The notes below the pieces were generated by a model. It worked only from the letters and a program-made list of their open reading frames with translations, was not told where the DNA came from and did not search any database. This document shows positions 1 through 8,867 of a stretch of 64,000 nucleotides of DNA, piece after piece. Source of the DNA: Morganella morganii (GTDB lineage Bacteria > Pseudomonadota > Gammaproteobacteria > Enterobacterales > Enterobacteriaceae); contig NZ_CP069157.1 in assembly GCF_019243775.1 (NCBI RefSeq), positions 1,116,001-1,180,000 on the forward strand. The letters are read 5' to 3'. Numbering within the stretch: the first letter of the stretch is position 1; each line of letters opens with the position of its first letter. A program made the translations under genes and the position numbers.

Positions 1-178
<178 letters not shown>

Positions 179-428
179 TTATAATAATAACTCGATAATT
201 TACACAGGCATTTATCTGTTTATAAGTATCATGCCTTGTGAATGATATAACATTTGTAAATCCGGTAGTGTTCTTGTCTTAATTCAAATTCAGTTTTTTT
301 ATTTCTGTTATTTCTTTCTCTGCCATCCTTCTCGTTTGGCGTGAAATCATCATGCGTGAAAAAAAATGAAAAGGGAATGGGGGGGGGCTGAAATAAACAA
401 AATCCGTATTAATCACAGGTGTAAACCG

Positions 429-444
429 GGTGATCTGTATCACT
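429..444. promoter_or_regulatory. Candidate CRP site upstream of tpl
   Basis: GGTGATCTGTATCACT fits TGTGA-N6-TCACA with one mismatch in each half and the right spacing. Known tpl promoters are activated by CRP and TyrR, so the placement about 270 bases before tpl makes sense. Found by eye only. Confidence 0.45.
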
Positions 445-656
445 TAAACTGAAATAATTCATTATATTCAATGAATTGTATTTGTTAATGTCTTGTTGTG
501 TATTTATGTTAAATATACATTTACCTCATCGTTAAAATCCGGGAGTAATATGAATAATTCAATGCTGTCGGGCAGTTATGCTGCAATGAAAAGCCATTTT
601 ATTCTGTGGGATTTTATATAGGTTAAGAAAAAGTAAATAAGGGTTAAACGTACAAA

Positions 657-674
657 TTTAAATCTATCTTTACA
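657..674. promoter_or_regulatory. Candidate TyrR box (weak type)
   Basis: TTTAAATCTATCTTTACA matches TGTAAA-N6-TTTACA at 11 of 12 defined bases. It lacks the left-half G, which is important in strong boxes. TyrR activates tpl in Citrobacter and Pantoea. Confidence 0.35.
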
Positions 675-893
675 GGAAGAATAAAAAAACGGATGAGAAG
701 TCTTGTTCTTTTTTAACAAAAACTATGCATCAGATGCACTGGTACGGTAATTTAAGTTAAAATATCTTATAAGTAACAATTGTTATAATCATCTTTGTTT
801 TTATTGATCGTACGGAAAAACGTTATGATTTATTGAATCCTTCAACTGAAACCTGGGATAAAAATAAAAATGTGACACAGTCAGGATAAATTT

Positions 894-909
894 GATGATA
901 AAGATCACA
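894..909. promoter_or_regulatory. Candidate second CRP site
   Basis: GATGA-TAAAGA-TCACA has a perfect right half and a three-of-five left half with correct spacing. It is more than 700 bases from the tpl start, so a role for tpl would need looping. Confidence 0.25.
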
Positions 910-1067
910 TTGATAATGTTACGTTACATGAATGAAAAGTAAGCGACAGCAGGGAATAACAAAGATATTTAATTAAAGCAGTGAATTGTTATGCATTCCG
1001 GTATGTGGTTGTTTAGTGATCATATTCACGGTTTCGCATTTACAGTCATGTTAGTAAAGCAAAACGC

Positions 1068-1085
1068 TGTACTTAAATGTTTACA
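1068..1085. promoter_or_regulatory. Candidate TyrR box (strong type)
   Basis: TGTACTTAAATGTTTACA keeps both the conserved G and C and matches TGTAAA-N6-TTTACA at 10 of 12 bases. It lies about 900 bases upstream of tpl, farther than the boxes I recall for Citrobacter tpl. Confidence 0.35.
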
Positions 1086-1419
1086 TTATCAGCGGGTGAA
1101 TAGTAACAGGATGTGTGTGATATACATATTTCCCCGGGTCTTGTTATTGAAATTTAACGCTATTATTTTATATTTATTTAGCATTTAAATCCATAATTCA
1201 TATTAATATCAGTTAATAATTAGAGTCATGTTCTTGTTGTCAGGTTATTCATCTTTGATGGTATCCGGAGTGATTTACAGAGACAGACACGATTTCATGA
1301 AGAATCAGCAACCGCCCGCTGAAAACGGAAAATAACGAATTTGTGCTTCAGATCACGCAAGGAAGGTATGAATAAAGAAGAAAAATCAGGCAAAGCGGCA
1401 GAGATTTCCGGTTTTCAGC

Positions 1420-1448
1420 TTGAAAACCCTGCCGGGCAGGAGTGTAAT
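1420..1448 (+). promoter_or_regulatory. Promoter of the tRNA-Thr gene
   Basis: TTGAAA (1420-1425), a 17-base spacer and TGTAAT (1443-1448), followed by a GC-rich discriminator. The tRNA starts nine bases after the -10 box, so the 5' leader would be only a few bases long. Confidence 0.65.
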
Positions 1449-1456
1449 AATGCCGT

Positions 1457-1532
1457 GCCGGATTAGCTCAGTTGGCAGAGCAGTTCATTCGTAATGAAAA
1501 GGTCACCAGTTCGAATCCGGTATCCGGCACCA
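1457..1532 (+). tRNA. thrW: tRNA-Thr (anticodon CGT), prophage integration site
   Basis: A 76-base cloverleaf with an encoded CCA. The acceptor stem is GCCGGAT/ATCCGGC, the anticodon loop TTCGTAA gives CGT, and the T loop is TTCGAAT. The pair at 27/43 is a mismatch. This corresponds to E. coli thrW, the P22-type attachment site. The 3' half, from the anticodon loop onward, lies in the attL repeat and so comes from the phage. The native terminator is now at 45818, beyond the prophage. Confidence 0.95.
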
Positions 1533-1558
1533 TTACTTATCAAAGAGTTAGCGATTAT
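1488..1558 (+). repeat. attL: attL core, 71-bp direct repeat
   Basis: Identical over 71 bases to 45741-45811. It starts in the anticodon stem-loop of tRNA-Thr and ends just past the integrase stop codon. The bases flanking the two copies differ, which fixes the limits. The last three sense codons and the stop of int lie inside the repeat. Confidence 0.97.
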
Positions 1559-2711
1559 CTCCCGATGCCAGTTTTTCACCTTGGGACGTATTTGGGACGT
1601 AACTGTCAAAAATGGCATCTATTTGCTTCGCATGTTCGGTAAGATGATTTGGTGCCAGATGGGCATATCTGCGCACCATTTCTATCGACTCCCACCCACC
1701 CATTTCCTGTAACACTGAAAGCGGAACGCCAGACTGGATCAGCCAGCTTGCCCAGGTGTGTCTCAGGTCGTGGAAGCGGAAATCGTCAATACCGGCTCTT
1801 TTTAATGCTGCTCTCCATGCTGTATTAGAATCCGGCCTCATCTTTCTTACTGCCGCAACCGGTGTTCCGTCATTCCTGTATGACTGCTCAGTGTGGACAA
1901 ATACCCATTTGTGATGGCGACCAATCTGGCTGCGCAAAACCCTGCATGCGGTATCGTTCAGGGCTACACCGATCGCTTTACCTGATTTACTGTCTTCAGG
2001 GTAAATCCATGCCACTTTCCGCTGCATGTCTATCTGCTGCCACTCAAGGTTAAGTATGTTCGAACGACGCAGGCCGGTTGACAGAGCGAACCTGACGACT
2101 GACTTTAATGGCTCAGGACATTCATCAATCAGTCTTTTCGCCTCGACAGGCTCAAGCCACCGGACTCTCCGATCACGAATAGATGGGATTTTTATCACAG
2201 GTGACTTTTCTATCCACTTCCATTCTCTTTCCGCCGCTCTGAGTAGCGCCTTAATGAAAGAAAGGTATCGCGCTTTTGTGGCCGTAGTGACAGGCTTCGC
2301 TGTAAACAGCGGCACCTCCTTTCCCTTCCTTTTTGCTGTGTCAGCTTTCCTTCTCCAGCAGTTTTCAGCATGCTTGTTTGTCATCTTACTGATGATCTTG
2401 TAAATGGCATTCTCGGTTATATCCTTCAGCCGGACACCCTCGAAGTACTCAAGCCAGAAAGTGATAAAGTTCTTATCATCCTCTATCGATTTTTTATCTG
2501 CTTTTTCCTCAAGCCACCGCAGGCAGGCTTCCTCATACGTATAGTCCGGGAAGTCCCCTACCTGCTCAATTCGCCATTGTTCGGCCTTTAATTTGTCGTG
2601 CAGCTCCTGGGCTTGCTTCCGGTCGGACGTACCAAGCGACTTTTTAATTCTCTTGCCGCCAGGTGTCGCGAAGTCGCAATACCAAGAGTTACCACGTTTG
2701 AAGATTGACAT
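1548..2711 (-). CDS. int: Tyrosine-family integrase
   Basis: Phage integrase of 387 residues for recombination at the tRNA-Thr site. The N-terminal arm and core-binding regions are followed by the catalytic domain, with Arg in [20 protein letters not shown] carrying the His and Arg, and a later [14 protein letters not shown] holding the nucleophilic Tyr. Its last codons overlap attL. The start lies 124 bases inside the xis-like gene, which suggests translational coupling. Confidence 0.95.
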   Translation of the reverse strand: MSIFKRGNSWYCDFATPGGKRIKKSLGTSDRKQAQELHDKLKAEQWRIEQVGDFPDYTYEEACLRWLEEKADKKSIEDDKNFITFWLEYFEGVRLKDITENAIYKIISKMTNKHAENCWRRKADTAKRKGKEVPLFTAKPVTTATKARYLSFIKALLRAAEREWKWIEKSPVIKIPSIRDRRVRWLEPVEAKRLIDECPEPLKSVVRFALSTGLRRSNILNLEWQQIDMQRKVAWIYPEDSKSGKAIGVALNDTACRVLRSQIGRHHKWVFVHTEQSYRNDGTPVAAVRKMRPDSNTAWRAALKRAGIDDFRFHDLRHTWASWLIQSGVPLSVLQEMGGWESIEMVRRYAHLAPNHLTEHAKQIDAIFDSYVPNTSQGEKLASGDNR

Positions 2712-2935
2712 TTGTGATCTCCTTTCACATCAATCTCGCTCTCGGCGATAGTGTTGATCGGATTGCTCAGTGCCGCAAGGCAGGCTGATTCTGTAAACAG
2801 ATAGGGGGACTTCTTTTTGAACGGGTCTTTCCGCTGATACGAAATGCGTCCGGCGCGGCACCATGACGTAAGCGTATCAGGGCTTACGCCGATAAATTTA
2901 GCGGCCTCGTCGCGTGTCATCGTGACTTTATCCAT
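2588..2935 (-). CDS. Excisionase-like helix-turn-helix protein
   Basis: A 115-residue protein whose first 60 residues look like a MerR/AlpA-type winged helix: [20 protein letters not shown] followed by GRISYQ. Such proteins act as excisionases or as local regulators. It lies directly upstream of int and its last 40 codons are read from DNA shared with the int N-terminus in another frame. Position and fold favour xis, but other small DNA-binding roles are possible. Confidence 0.6.
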   Translation of the reverse strand: MDKVTMTRDEAAKFIGVSPDTLTSWCRAGRISYQRKDPFKKKSPYLFTESACLAALSNPINTIAESEIDVKGDHKCQSSNVVTLGIATSRHLAARELKSRLVRPTGSKPRSCTTN

Positions 2936-3137
2936 CCTTCATCTCCTTCTGTAACGTACGCACGTAATACCCGAGCACTCTCTTTGCCGGAAAGCGCAGG
3001 TGATTAAGTGGTTTAAATTTCGGTGTGTATTTGTCGAGTATTGCGGTGTGTTGTTCGTCTGATGTGTACTGCATTAATTCCTTCAGGCATTCCCTTGCTA
3101 TTCGTCTGCGTCCGTTCTCTGCTTCCTGTGGTGTCAT
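2928..3137 (-). CDS. Hypothetical phage protein, 69 aa
   Basis: A basic protein, rich in Arg and Lys, beginning [20 protein letters not shown]. It overlaps the start of the xis-like gene by eight bases, so it is part of the same leftward transcript. There is no signal peptide or membrane segment. I do not recognise a family. Confidence 0.6.
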   Translation of the reverse strand: MTPQEAENGRRRIARECLKELMQYTSDEQHTAILDKYTPKFKPLNHLRFPAKRVLGYYVRTLQKEMKDG

Positions 3138-3145
3138 TGGTCACC

Positions 3146-3685
3146 TCAGATTTGTGCTTCCAGTAACCGGTTGCCGATATCCATCAGGTCATCACGGTTA
3201 ACTGTGGTAATTATCCGGCGGGGCTGGGTGAACGGTCGCCAGATTAAAAGCATCGAACCTTTGTTGTTTCCGTTCACCGGTTTGTTTGTGCCGGCGTTAA
3301 TAAACGATATCCGGCCACCGGTAATAAACCTGACCTCATCAACGGTATCCAGTGCCGATTTAAACCATCCCACGGATGTATCTGCCGGAACCAGCATCAC
3401 GACCGGCTGCAGTTGCTTCCCGCACTGTTCGGCAGATTTGCGTACCCACGGCTGTATGTCGCTATACGGCGGGTTGCACCATATAGAACCGTAGCTTTGC
3501 CAGTCGGAGTTTAATGCGTTGTCTTTTTCGGTGAGATAATGAGAGCAGAGGGTATTATTTTTATCGGCGGCGGCATCAAGGTAAAAACCGAATTCAGCGT
3601 CCAGTGCTGAGAATAACGGTAGGGGAGTTTGTCATAAATCACGCAATTCCTTTGGTGTTGTGCTCCAGCCGTAATCAGCTTTCAT
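3146..3685 (-). pseudogene. dam: Phage N6-adenine DNA methyltransferase, broken by a nonsense codon
   Basis: From the ATG at 3685 the frame reads MKADYGWSTTPKELRDL, then TGA at 3634-3632, then QTPLPLFSALDAEFGFYLDA and on to the end. Phage Dam proteins have Trp before QTP, so TGG became TGA at codon 18. The rest is intact, including the CNPPY catalytic motif (motif IV). The next in-frame ATG is at 3400, after that motif, so reinitiation would give an inactive 84-residue fragment. The start overlaps the end of the DUF2591 gene. Confidence 0.85.
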
Positions 3686-4061
3686 TCTCAGCATCCTTCA
3701 TCATCAGGAATACTTCCATAGCGGCGCGGTATGGATTGGATTTCAATCCCGACGCAATACTGCCTGTTACGTCTTGAGCAACCCACCATGCTGATTCACC
3801 ATCATCTGACTTGTCTGATATTAATGATATCAAACTCCTAATAACAATCGGCATTGCGTCCGCCGGGTTGTTGCATGGGTCGAATTTACCAATGACGTAC
3901 TTATTTGCGAGGTTAAATTCACCGCCATATTCTCGGTATAAATCTACATCAATCAGCTCAACGATTTCATCGGTACTATTTAATCTGAAATCGTGCGTTA
4001 AATAACGCTTAGCTACAGCCTTATTAATCTCAAAGTCTGATTTGTCACGATATTTGTTCAT
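3675..4061 (-). CDS. DUF2591 (NinX-like) phage protein
   Basis: A 128-residue acidic protein with the DUF2591 signature: an N-terminal FEINKAVAKRY, a central CNNPADAMPIVI, and a C-terminal NPYRAAMEVFLMM. The function is unknown. It overlaps the dam start downstream and the 4045-4266 gene upstream, in a tightly packed operon. Confidence 0.75.
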   Translation of the reverse strand: MNKYRDKSDFEINKAVAKRYLTHDFRLNSTDEIVELIDVDLYREYGGEFNLANKYVIGKFDPCNNPADAMPIVIRSLISLISDKSDDGESAWWVAQDVTGSIASGLKSNPYRAAMEVFLMMKDAENES

Positions 4062-4266
4062 TGATTGCCTCGCATTCTCCGATGCTGATAGAAAAATAGT
4101 AATCGAAATTGATATTTAAATGCTCTCCATCTCCGCCGATGCGGATTAGCTCCGATCCCGCAACATCAAACCCTGAGTCATAATGATTGTTAACCTCAGC
4201 AATCACTGGGAAACTAATATTCTCCAGCCCAGCATAACCACCATCATTCAATAATTTAACCTTCAT
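4045..4266 (-). CDS. Hypothetical phage protein, 73 aa
   Basis: The start at MKVKLLND (4266) is chosen because GGAGG lies a few bases upstream; the longer frame to 4284 would pass through that ribosome site. The ATGA overlap with the DUF1482 stop supports coupling. It is a small acidic protein without membrane segments, family not recognised. Confidence 0.6.
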   Translation of the reverse strand: MKVKLLNDGGYAGLENISFPVIAEVNNHYDSGFDVAGSELIRIGGDGEHLNINFDYYFSISIGECEAINEQIS

Positions 4267-4415
4267 CTCACCACCTCCGCGCACACTAATTCAACATTCC
4301 GCACAGCCTTTAGCTGCACTGCGCGGCTCTCACACTCTTCGAGCGTATAAATATCATCGGTAACAGGCACAGCAGATCCGTGCATTACCAGTAGTAATAC
4401 AAATCCGATTGTCAT
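4263..4415 (-). CDS. DUF1482-like small phage protein, 50 aa
   Basis: A 50-codon gene starting MTIGFVLLLVMHGSAVPVTD with Cys residues at 28 and 45. The hydrophobic start and the YTLEECESRA segment resemble the DUF1482 family, usually found in this part of lambdoid early regions. It overlaps the next gene by ATGA. It may be secreted or membrane-anchored. The function is unknown. Confidence 0.55.
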   Translation of the reverse strand: MTIGFVLLLVMHGSAVPVTDDIYTLEECESRAVQLKAVRNVELVCAEVVR

Positions 4416-4435
4416 GGTTAGCTCTTAATTTTTGG

Positions 4436-4460
4436 TATAAAAAACCCTGCTAGTGCAGGG
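4436..4460 (-). terminator. Rho-independent terminator, leftward
   Basis: Stem CCCTGC/GCAGGG with a four-base loop, followed on the minus strand by TTTTTT. It lies between the frameshifted gene at 4471-4741 and the DUF1482 gene, so it could split the leftward operon unless N-type antitermination is active. Confidence 0.7.
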
Positions 4461-4470
4461 TGATTGTGGG

Positions 4471-4741
4471 TTAAAGAAATTCGGCAGGTATGGGCCTTGG
4501 CTTGTATTCATCTATAGCTGCACCAGCTTCATCTGTGTCAAAATTGCTATTGGCAACTATTGCGTAAGTACTACCTTTATAAAATACAGGAATAACATCT
4601 AATGAATACCCTATATTCTGTGGTGATTTATTATTTGATGATATTACTTTCTTGAAAATTGGTATTTTTTTTCATGTATTTTTCTTTTGTTAATATATCA
4701 CCATGCATGTCACCGCCGAAAACTAAATAATCAACTGACAT
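4471..4741 (-). pseudogene. Small early gene with a frameshift at an A8 run (or slippage-expressed)
   Basis: A strong ribosome site (AGGAGGGC) precedes ATG at 4741, giving MSVDYLVFGGDMHGDILTKE and then a run of eight A (4672-4665). As written, the frame stops after 36 codons. Removing one A gives a continuous protein of about 89 residues that ends EYKPRPIPAEFL just before the terminator. The downstream part has normal coding character. It is a recent frameshift, a sequence error or a slippage site. Family unknown. Confidence 0.6.
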
Positions 4742-4801
4742 ATGCCCTCCTTTATGTTGAATTTAAACCATATCATCAATTTCATAAAGGTACAGTGCTG
4801 A

Positions 4802-5188
4802 TCATTTGATTTTGTGAAACTCGATAACCCACACCCACGGATTTTCAATCCAGTTATGAGCGCCATAGATGTTAATCCACTCCTGCATAAAGGAATGCCT
4901 TGGTGACTTTTTATCAAAACCCTCGGCAATAGCATCTGCAGTTGATATGTCATGAATGCTGTGAATGTGTACTGATATCACTTTCAGCATTCCCTTTTCG
5001 CAACCATCCCTATCAGCGAAAGGAATCGTGCCGCCTGTTAATTTGTATGGAAATGTTTTACTCACAACTGAAACCTCAGTGCCTGCTGATGGCTGCGGCT
5101 CAATCAGTCGCCGCGTCTGCGTCTTCCTTCCAGCAATAACAGCGGCCAACATTTCGTCGCTGAATTTGATTCTGTCTTTCATATTCAT
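4802..5188 (-). CDS. ASCH-domain phage protein
   Basis: A 128-residue protein with the RIKFSDEMLAAVIAGRKTQTRRL start typical of phage ASCH/PUA-like proteins, thought to bind RNA or modified nucleic acid. The ATG at 5188 overlaps the methyltransferase stop as ATGA, and a second ATG at 5182 is equally plausible. A second, unrelated ASCH protein is encoded at 15512. The function is unproven. Confidence 0.7.
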   Translation of the reverse strand: MNMKDRIKFSDEMLAAVIAGRKTQTRRLIEPQPSAGTEVSVVSKTFPYKLTGGTIPFADRDGCEKGMLKVISVHIHSIHDISTADAIAEGFDKKSPRHSFMQEWINIYGAHNWIENPWVWVIEFHKIK

Positions 5189-5976
5189 TCCTCTGTTATC
5201 AGCATGTAAGCCCTTATGAACTCTTCCGCGACCGGCGCGACGATGGCATTTCCGTAGGCGCGGAGTTTTCCCACCCGTCCGGCAGCATCATCAGTTCTCT
5301 CGCCAAAGTCAGGTGGCAGCATTCGAGAGTTTTTATCTGCTCCCGTGACGGCCTGCCATCCATCCCAAACATGTGCAGCCATAACTGGCGGTACAGCGTG
5401 TCGTTCCGCATCTTCCCGTCCTTCCGGAAGAATGACTGACTCACATCCCCGCATTCCTTCCATTCCCTGGTTGTTGGCGTTGCCCACCCAATACAATCGC
5501 TGTCTGATATGCGGCGCACCGAAGCCCGCAGCGCATAAATCAACCGCGCCGACGGCGTAGTTCGTTGCTTCCAAGTCAGTCTGAACAAGGTCGAGCCATC
5601 CGAGTCCGTCTTTGCTTGCAACCTGTTCACCAAAGATAACGCCAGGTTTGCACTCGCTGATGAGGTGGAAGAATGCTGGCCAAAGGTGCCGCTCGTCAGC
5701 AAATCCATTTCCTTTGCCTGCCGCGCTGAAAGGCTGGCACGGGCAACTTCCTGTCCAGACTGGTTTATCATCCGGCCATCCTGCGCGGCGCAGGGCGAGT
5801 GACCACACCCCGACACCGGCGAAGAAGTGGCATTGCGTGAATCCGCGTAAGTCATCTGGTGTGACATCTTCAATACTCCTTTCGTCCACTACACCCGGAG
5901 CTATATGACCGGCAGCAATGAGATTCCGTAACCACTGAGCAGCGAACGGATCGATTTCGTTATAGTAAGCAGTCAT
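5185..5976 (-). CDS. DNA cytosine-5 methyltransferase
   Basis: Modifies cytosine in DNA, probably protecting phage DNA from restriction. The visible motifs are FAGVGVWSLAL (I), GSCPCQPFSAAGKG with the catalytic Cys (IV), GEQVAS in place of the usual ENV (VI), HIRQRLYWVG (VIII) and LRAYGNAIVAPVAEEF (X). The target-recognition region is short. The start at MTAYYNEID (5976) is chosen because GAGG lies upstream; the frame is open to 6051. A long second frame is open inside it (5214-5873, see findings). Confidence 0.9.
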   Translation of the reverse strand: MTAYYNEIDPFAAQWLRNLIAAGHIAPGVVDERSIEDVTPDDLRGFTQCHFFAGVGVWSLALRRAGWPDDKPVWTGSCPCQPFSAAGKGNGFADERHLWPAFFHLISECKPGVIFGEQVASKDGLGWLDLVQTDLEATNYAVGAVDLCAAGFGAPHIRQRLYWVGNANNQGMEGMRGCESVILPEGREDAERHAVPPVMAAHVWDGWQAVTGADKNSRMLPPDFGERTDDAAGRVGKLRAYGNAIVAPVAEEFIRAYMLITEE

Positions 5977-6029
5977 TGTTATTTCCTCAGCATCCCTGCA
6001 TTGCGCTTCATCCTGAAACGGTGGGGTTA

Positions 6030-6728
6030 TTAAAGCTGAAATCCTTTCCACTGATTACCGTACTCAATGCCGAGTGTGCTTAATGCGGCATCCATTGCCT
6101 CAATAAACTCTGGTATCTGTTGGTCGAATTCCTGCATCATTTTTTCGTCACGCTCTACCGGTATGTGGACAATTTCCTTTCCTCCCGGCATGCGCGGATC
6201 GTAGTTTGCGAAGTGCCAGACATCCTTTCTGGTGATCCACATTGAATACTGAACTTGAGCGGTGTATTCCTTTTTCATGGCCTTAATTCCGTTTAAAGCC
6301 AGGTCGATAAAGACTTCCGTTGTCTTGGGGCATTTAAGCTCAAGGCCAGCGCCGTCACTGCAAATGCCGTCCGGAGAGCAGGCCGTTCGCAGTGATTCAT
6401 CCCTGAAAATTATCGGGTCTTCCGTGACCGTCAGGCCGCTGTAAAACTCAAATGTCATCCGTGCTTCGAGTTCGTAATCCTTTCCCCATTCCAGCGAACT
6501 GGCGCTAACATCCTTGCTTACGCCGGTGCATACTTCACCGATAAGCGTATTGAAATACGTCTTTTTGGTGTCGCTCCATGTCGTCCCTGAACGTGGTTTT
6601 GTGAGCACTTTCCAGACCTCTGAGGCGGTAATCACCCCAAGGCGCAGTGACATCCATTCTTCGCTTCCCTGCGATATTTTTGATAAATCGATGCCGGTTT
6701 TGCTGAGAATGATGTCGTTACTGATCAT
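6030..6728 (-). CDS. exo: Lambda-type 5'-3' exonuclease (YqaJ fold)
   Basis: A 232-residue double-strand exonuclease that makes 3' overhangs for single-strand annealing. The visible motifs include [17 protein letters not shown], the SPDGI region and the ELKCPKT active-site strand with E-x-K, then a conserved tyrosine-rich VQYSMW. It is paired with the RecT gene just upstream and overlaps its stop, forming a Red-like recombination module. Confidence 0.92.
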   Translation of the reverse strand: MISNDIILSKTGIDLSKISQGSEEWMSLRLGVITASEVWKVLTKPRSGTTWSDTKKTYFNTLIGEVCTGVSKDVSASSLEWGKDYELEARMTFEFYSGLTVTEDPIIFRDESLRTACSPDGICSDGAGLELKCPKTTEVFIDLALNGIKAMKKEYTAQVQYSMWITRKDVWHFANYDPRMPGGKEIVHIPVERDEKMMQEFDQQIPEFIEAMDAALSTLGIEYGNQWKGFQL

Positions 6729-7651
6729 TATTCGCCTGCCTTTTTCCTGAGCATGTCGATGATGGTGTTAGCCTCAAATACGGTGAGTTGTTCTGGGTGG
6801 GAGATAGGGCGGTTGAATTTTTTGCTGATGAATGCGAGGAATGTATCGCTCCATTCGCCATCAACTTTAATCATCAGATCAGCGATATCCTGCAGCTGGT
6901 TTTCTCCTGCAGGTGTAACGTCACGCTCTTGTGATTGCTCGCCTTTAAAATCGATACCTTCGCCGGATTCCGTGTTCACATAATCGATGGCATGATCAAG
7001 TCGATCGCGGCGAGGCCAGTATTTTGCTGCCTGCTTCACGACTGTTTTCAGTATCATCTGCTCTTCGTCAGTTACCCACGGACAGGATTTTTGTTTTGAT
7101 TTCCACGCCTTCCAGGCTGATGAGCGGTCGCGGATTGCGTAGATATCAGCAATCGGCATTGTGTGCGTCAGGTAATCGCCATCATCTGTTTTCACTACGA
7201 CATACGCCCCGACAATATCGCCGCGCTCTTCTGCCGGTGCGAAAGCGTTGTATTCATGCCGTGGGGCGGTGTCGATGGATGTGAGCTGGAAGTTATCGTT
7301 TTTGCGGACAATGCTGGACTGGCACCACTTTATTGCGCCTGATTGCTGCGCAATGTGCATCAACCCCATGTAGCTGATATCGAGACAAACCTTTCTGTCT
7401 CTCGGAACAAGATAAGCCAGTTTTTGTGCCGGATTCAGGCTGATGCCGATGGCGGCAATATTCATTATTGCACTGCGAACTGACACCAGATTGTTTATTG
7501 CTGTGGTTGCCAGGTAATCGTTATTGGCAAATATTTGCATAGCGAACTCAGATTCCCTTTTGAATGCTATGCTCGGCTCACTGCAAACCTGCTCAAAGTC
7601 CGTTTTTAGCGGGTTTATTGTTTCGTACACTTTTTGTATTGCGGTACTCAT
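6728..7651 (-). CDS. recT: RecT-family single-strand annealing protein
   Basis: A 307-residue annealase that works with the exonuclease. Family hallmarks are visible: [20 protein letters not shown], the [19 protein letters not shown] core, and the [12 protein letters not shown] segment. The C-terminal tail is acidic and variable, as usual. The start overlaps the end of the preceding gene by four bases. Confidence 0.93.
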   Translation of the reverse strand: MSTAIQKVYETINPLKTDFEQVCSEPSIAFKRESEFAMQIFANNDYLATTAINNLVSVRSAIMNIAAIGISLNPAQKLAYLVPRDRKVCLDISYMGLMHIAQQSGAIKWCQSSIVRKNDNFQLTSIDTAPRHEYNAFAPAEERGDIVGAYVVVKTDDGDYLTHTMPIADIYAIRDRSSAWKAWKSKQKSCPWVTDEEQMILKTVVKQAAKYWPRRDRLDHAIDYVNTESGEGIDFKGEQSQERDVTPAGENQLQDIADLMIKVDGEWSDTFLAFISKKFNRPISHPEQLTVFEANTIIDMLRKKAGE

Positions 7652-7893
7652 TGCTCACTTCTCCAGATGAGGTACGCATTCCGAATCCCTTCGATTAATG
7701 CATCCAGTGATTTGCCGTTTTTGATGAAGATAGGATCCATTATCTTTTCCATTTCCGGCGATAAGATATGCTCAGGGAGTCCATCCATGAACTCGTCAGC
7801 ATCCATACACAGAGCATCGTTTACGGCATCCTGCCATGCTGCATGCTCCAGCCGCCGCTCTTCCTGAGCATCCTGTGCTGCGTATGCGTTCAT
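7648..7893 (-). CDS. Hypothetical phage protein, 81 aa
   Basis: An acidic protein with an N-terminal charged helix (AQDAQEERRLEHAAWQDAV). It overlaps recT by four bases (ATGA) and the previous gene likewise, so it is translationally coupled in the recombination operon. In other lambdoid phages this position can hold Gam-like or accessory proteins, but I see no similarity to Gam. Function unknown. Confidence 0.6.
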   Translation of the reverse strand: MNAYAAQDAQEERRLEHAAWQDAVNDALCMDADEFMDGLPEHILSPEMEKIMDPIFIKNGKSLDALIEGIRNAYLIWRSEQ

Positions 7894-8090
7894 GCTGCCT
7901 CCCCGTATCGTTCCCTGAGTATCTTTTCCAGAGTTTCCTTCTCCGGATTAAGCAGCAAGATAAGCGTTTCAACGTCCATTGTTTCCACACTCGAATTACG
8001 GTCAAAATAAATGACGGCGCGCTGATTTCCGCATCCTGCCTGCTCAGTGCTTGTCGCCAGGTGTTTTGATTCGATAGTTATCTTGTGCAT
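7890..8090 (-). CDS. Hypothetical phage protein, 66 aa
   Basis: The start at MHKITIES (8090) is chosen because GAGACAGGA lies directly before it; the open frame reaches 8135. The protein holds AVIYFDRNSSVETMDVETLI and a charged C-terminal helix. Overlaps on both sides fit a coupled operon. Family not recognised. Confidence 0.55.
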   Translation of the reverse strand: MHKITIESKHLATSTEQAGCGNQRAVIYFDRNSSVETMDVETLILLLNPEKETLEKILRERYGEAA

Positions 8091-8215
8091 TCCTGTCTCC
8101 CGTAACTTTCTCTGAGTAATTCCATTGCTAACCACCAGATGTCATCGCATTTCTGGCGTATAGCTACCCGCGCCTGTGCTTGCGCCAGACGGAAAACGTT
8201 CTGATTGATAGTCAT
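8078..8215 (-). CDS. Hypothetical phage protein, 45 aa
   Basis: A short gene starting MTINQNVFRLAQAQARVAIR, with a predicted helix followed by CDDIWWLAMELLRE. Its last four codons overlap the start of the 66-residue gene, which supports translation. The ribosome site is modest. I do not recognise it. Confidence 0.5.
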   Translation of the reverse strand: MTINQNVFRLAQAQARVAIRQKCDDIWWLAMELLRESYGRQECTR

Positions 8216-8254
8216 GTGATTACCTGCTGATATCCCGAGGTGGGATAGGGTGGG

Positions 8255-8488
8255 TTACTTGGTTGGTGCCTCTGGCATAGGTTGCCAGTGAGTTATTCCA
8301 TGGCTTAGATAAAGCTTGGTGTATTTTTGGTTTCCGTTTTCGTCGCGGCCATTGGTTATGTCACCAAAAAAATCTTCAACATGAACCATATCCATGCCGC
8401 CATGCCCTTGCCAGTACGCCAGTACAGAATCATCTCTGATTTCAGGTAGGCGTTCATTAACGCTAATCCAACCGTTGTTATCGGCCAT
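8255..8488 (-). CDS. DUF551 phage protein
   Basis: A 77-residue protein with the DUF551 pattern: WISVNERLPEI near the start and HGITHWQPMPEAP at the end. Such proteins are common in enterobacterial phage early regions. No function is known. Confidence 0.8.
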   Translation of the reverse strand: MADNNGWISVNERLPEIRDDSVLAYWQGHGGMDMVHVEDFFGDITNGRDENGNQKYTKLYLSHGITHWQPMPEAPTK

Positions 8489-8545
8489 AATTAACTCCGT
8501 TTATTTATAGGGTGGGTTACTTCTGTGTGAAAGAGAGCAGGGCGG

Positions 8546-8866
8546 CTATTCTCGGCCAAGTGCTTTTTTGATGATGCTATTTAATTCAGATTGATGTTTA
8601 TCTGACAGGTAATAAGCACCTTTAATTTCCAACAGGAATCCTAGCATTCCCGGCGCTGCCGCTATTAAATTAGCGTTCGCCTTCGCGGCAATTGTTCCAA
8701 TATCCTTACTGGCACCTTCGTCGCTAAAGTGCTCAAATCCTTTTTCATGCCATCTGCACAAGACGGCTAACCGGCTACAGGTAGCGATAATAAATTGGTC
8801 ACTATCCATTATTGAGCCGCCACTATCAGTGATAGTCCACGGCCCAGGCGTACCCTTAAATTTCAT
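8546..8866 (-). CDS. Conserved phage protein of the TPGPW type
   Basis: A 106-residue protein with the GTPGPWTITDSG start and the NANLIAAAPGMLGFL segment found in many enterobacterial phage early proteins. These motifs are widely conserved but no activity is known. It starts two bases before the neighbouring gene ends, so the two are probably coupled. Confidence 0.7.
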   Translation of the reverse strand: MKFKGTPGPWTITDSGGSIMDSDQFIIATCSRLAVLCRWHEKGFEHFSDEGASKDIGTIAAKANANLIAAAPGMLGFLLEIKGAYYLSDKHQSELNSIIKKALGRE

Positions 8867-8867
8867 G

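Noticed and set aside
991-1188. 65-codon open frame in the tpl-tRNA gap
   Set aside because: No ribosome site, no recognisable protein features, and it overlaps the best TyrR-box candidate.
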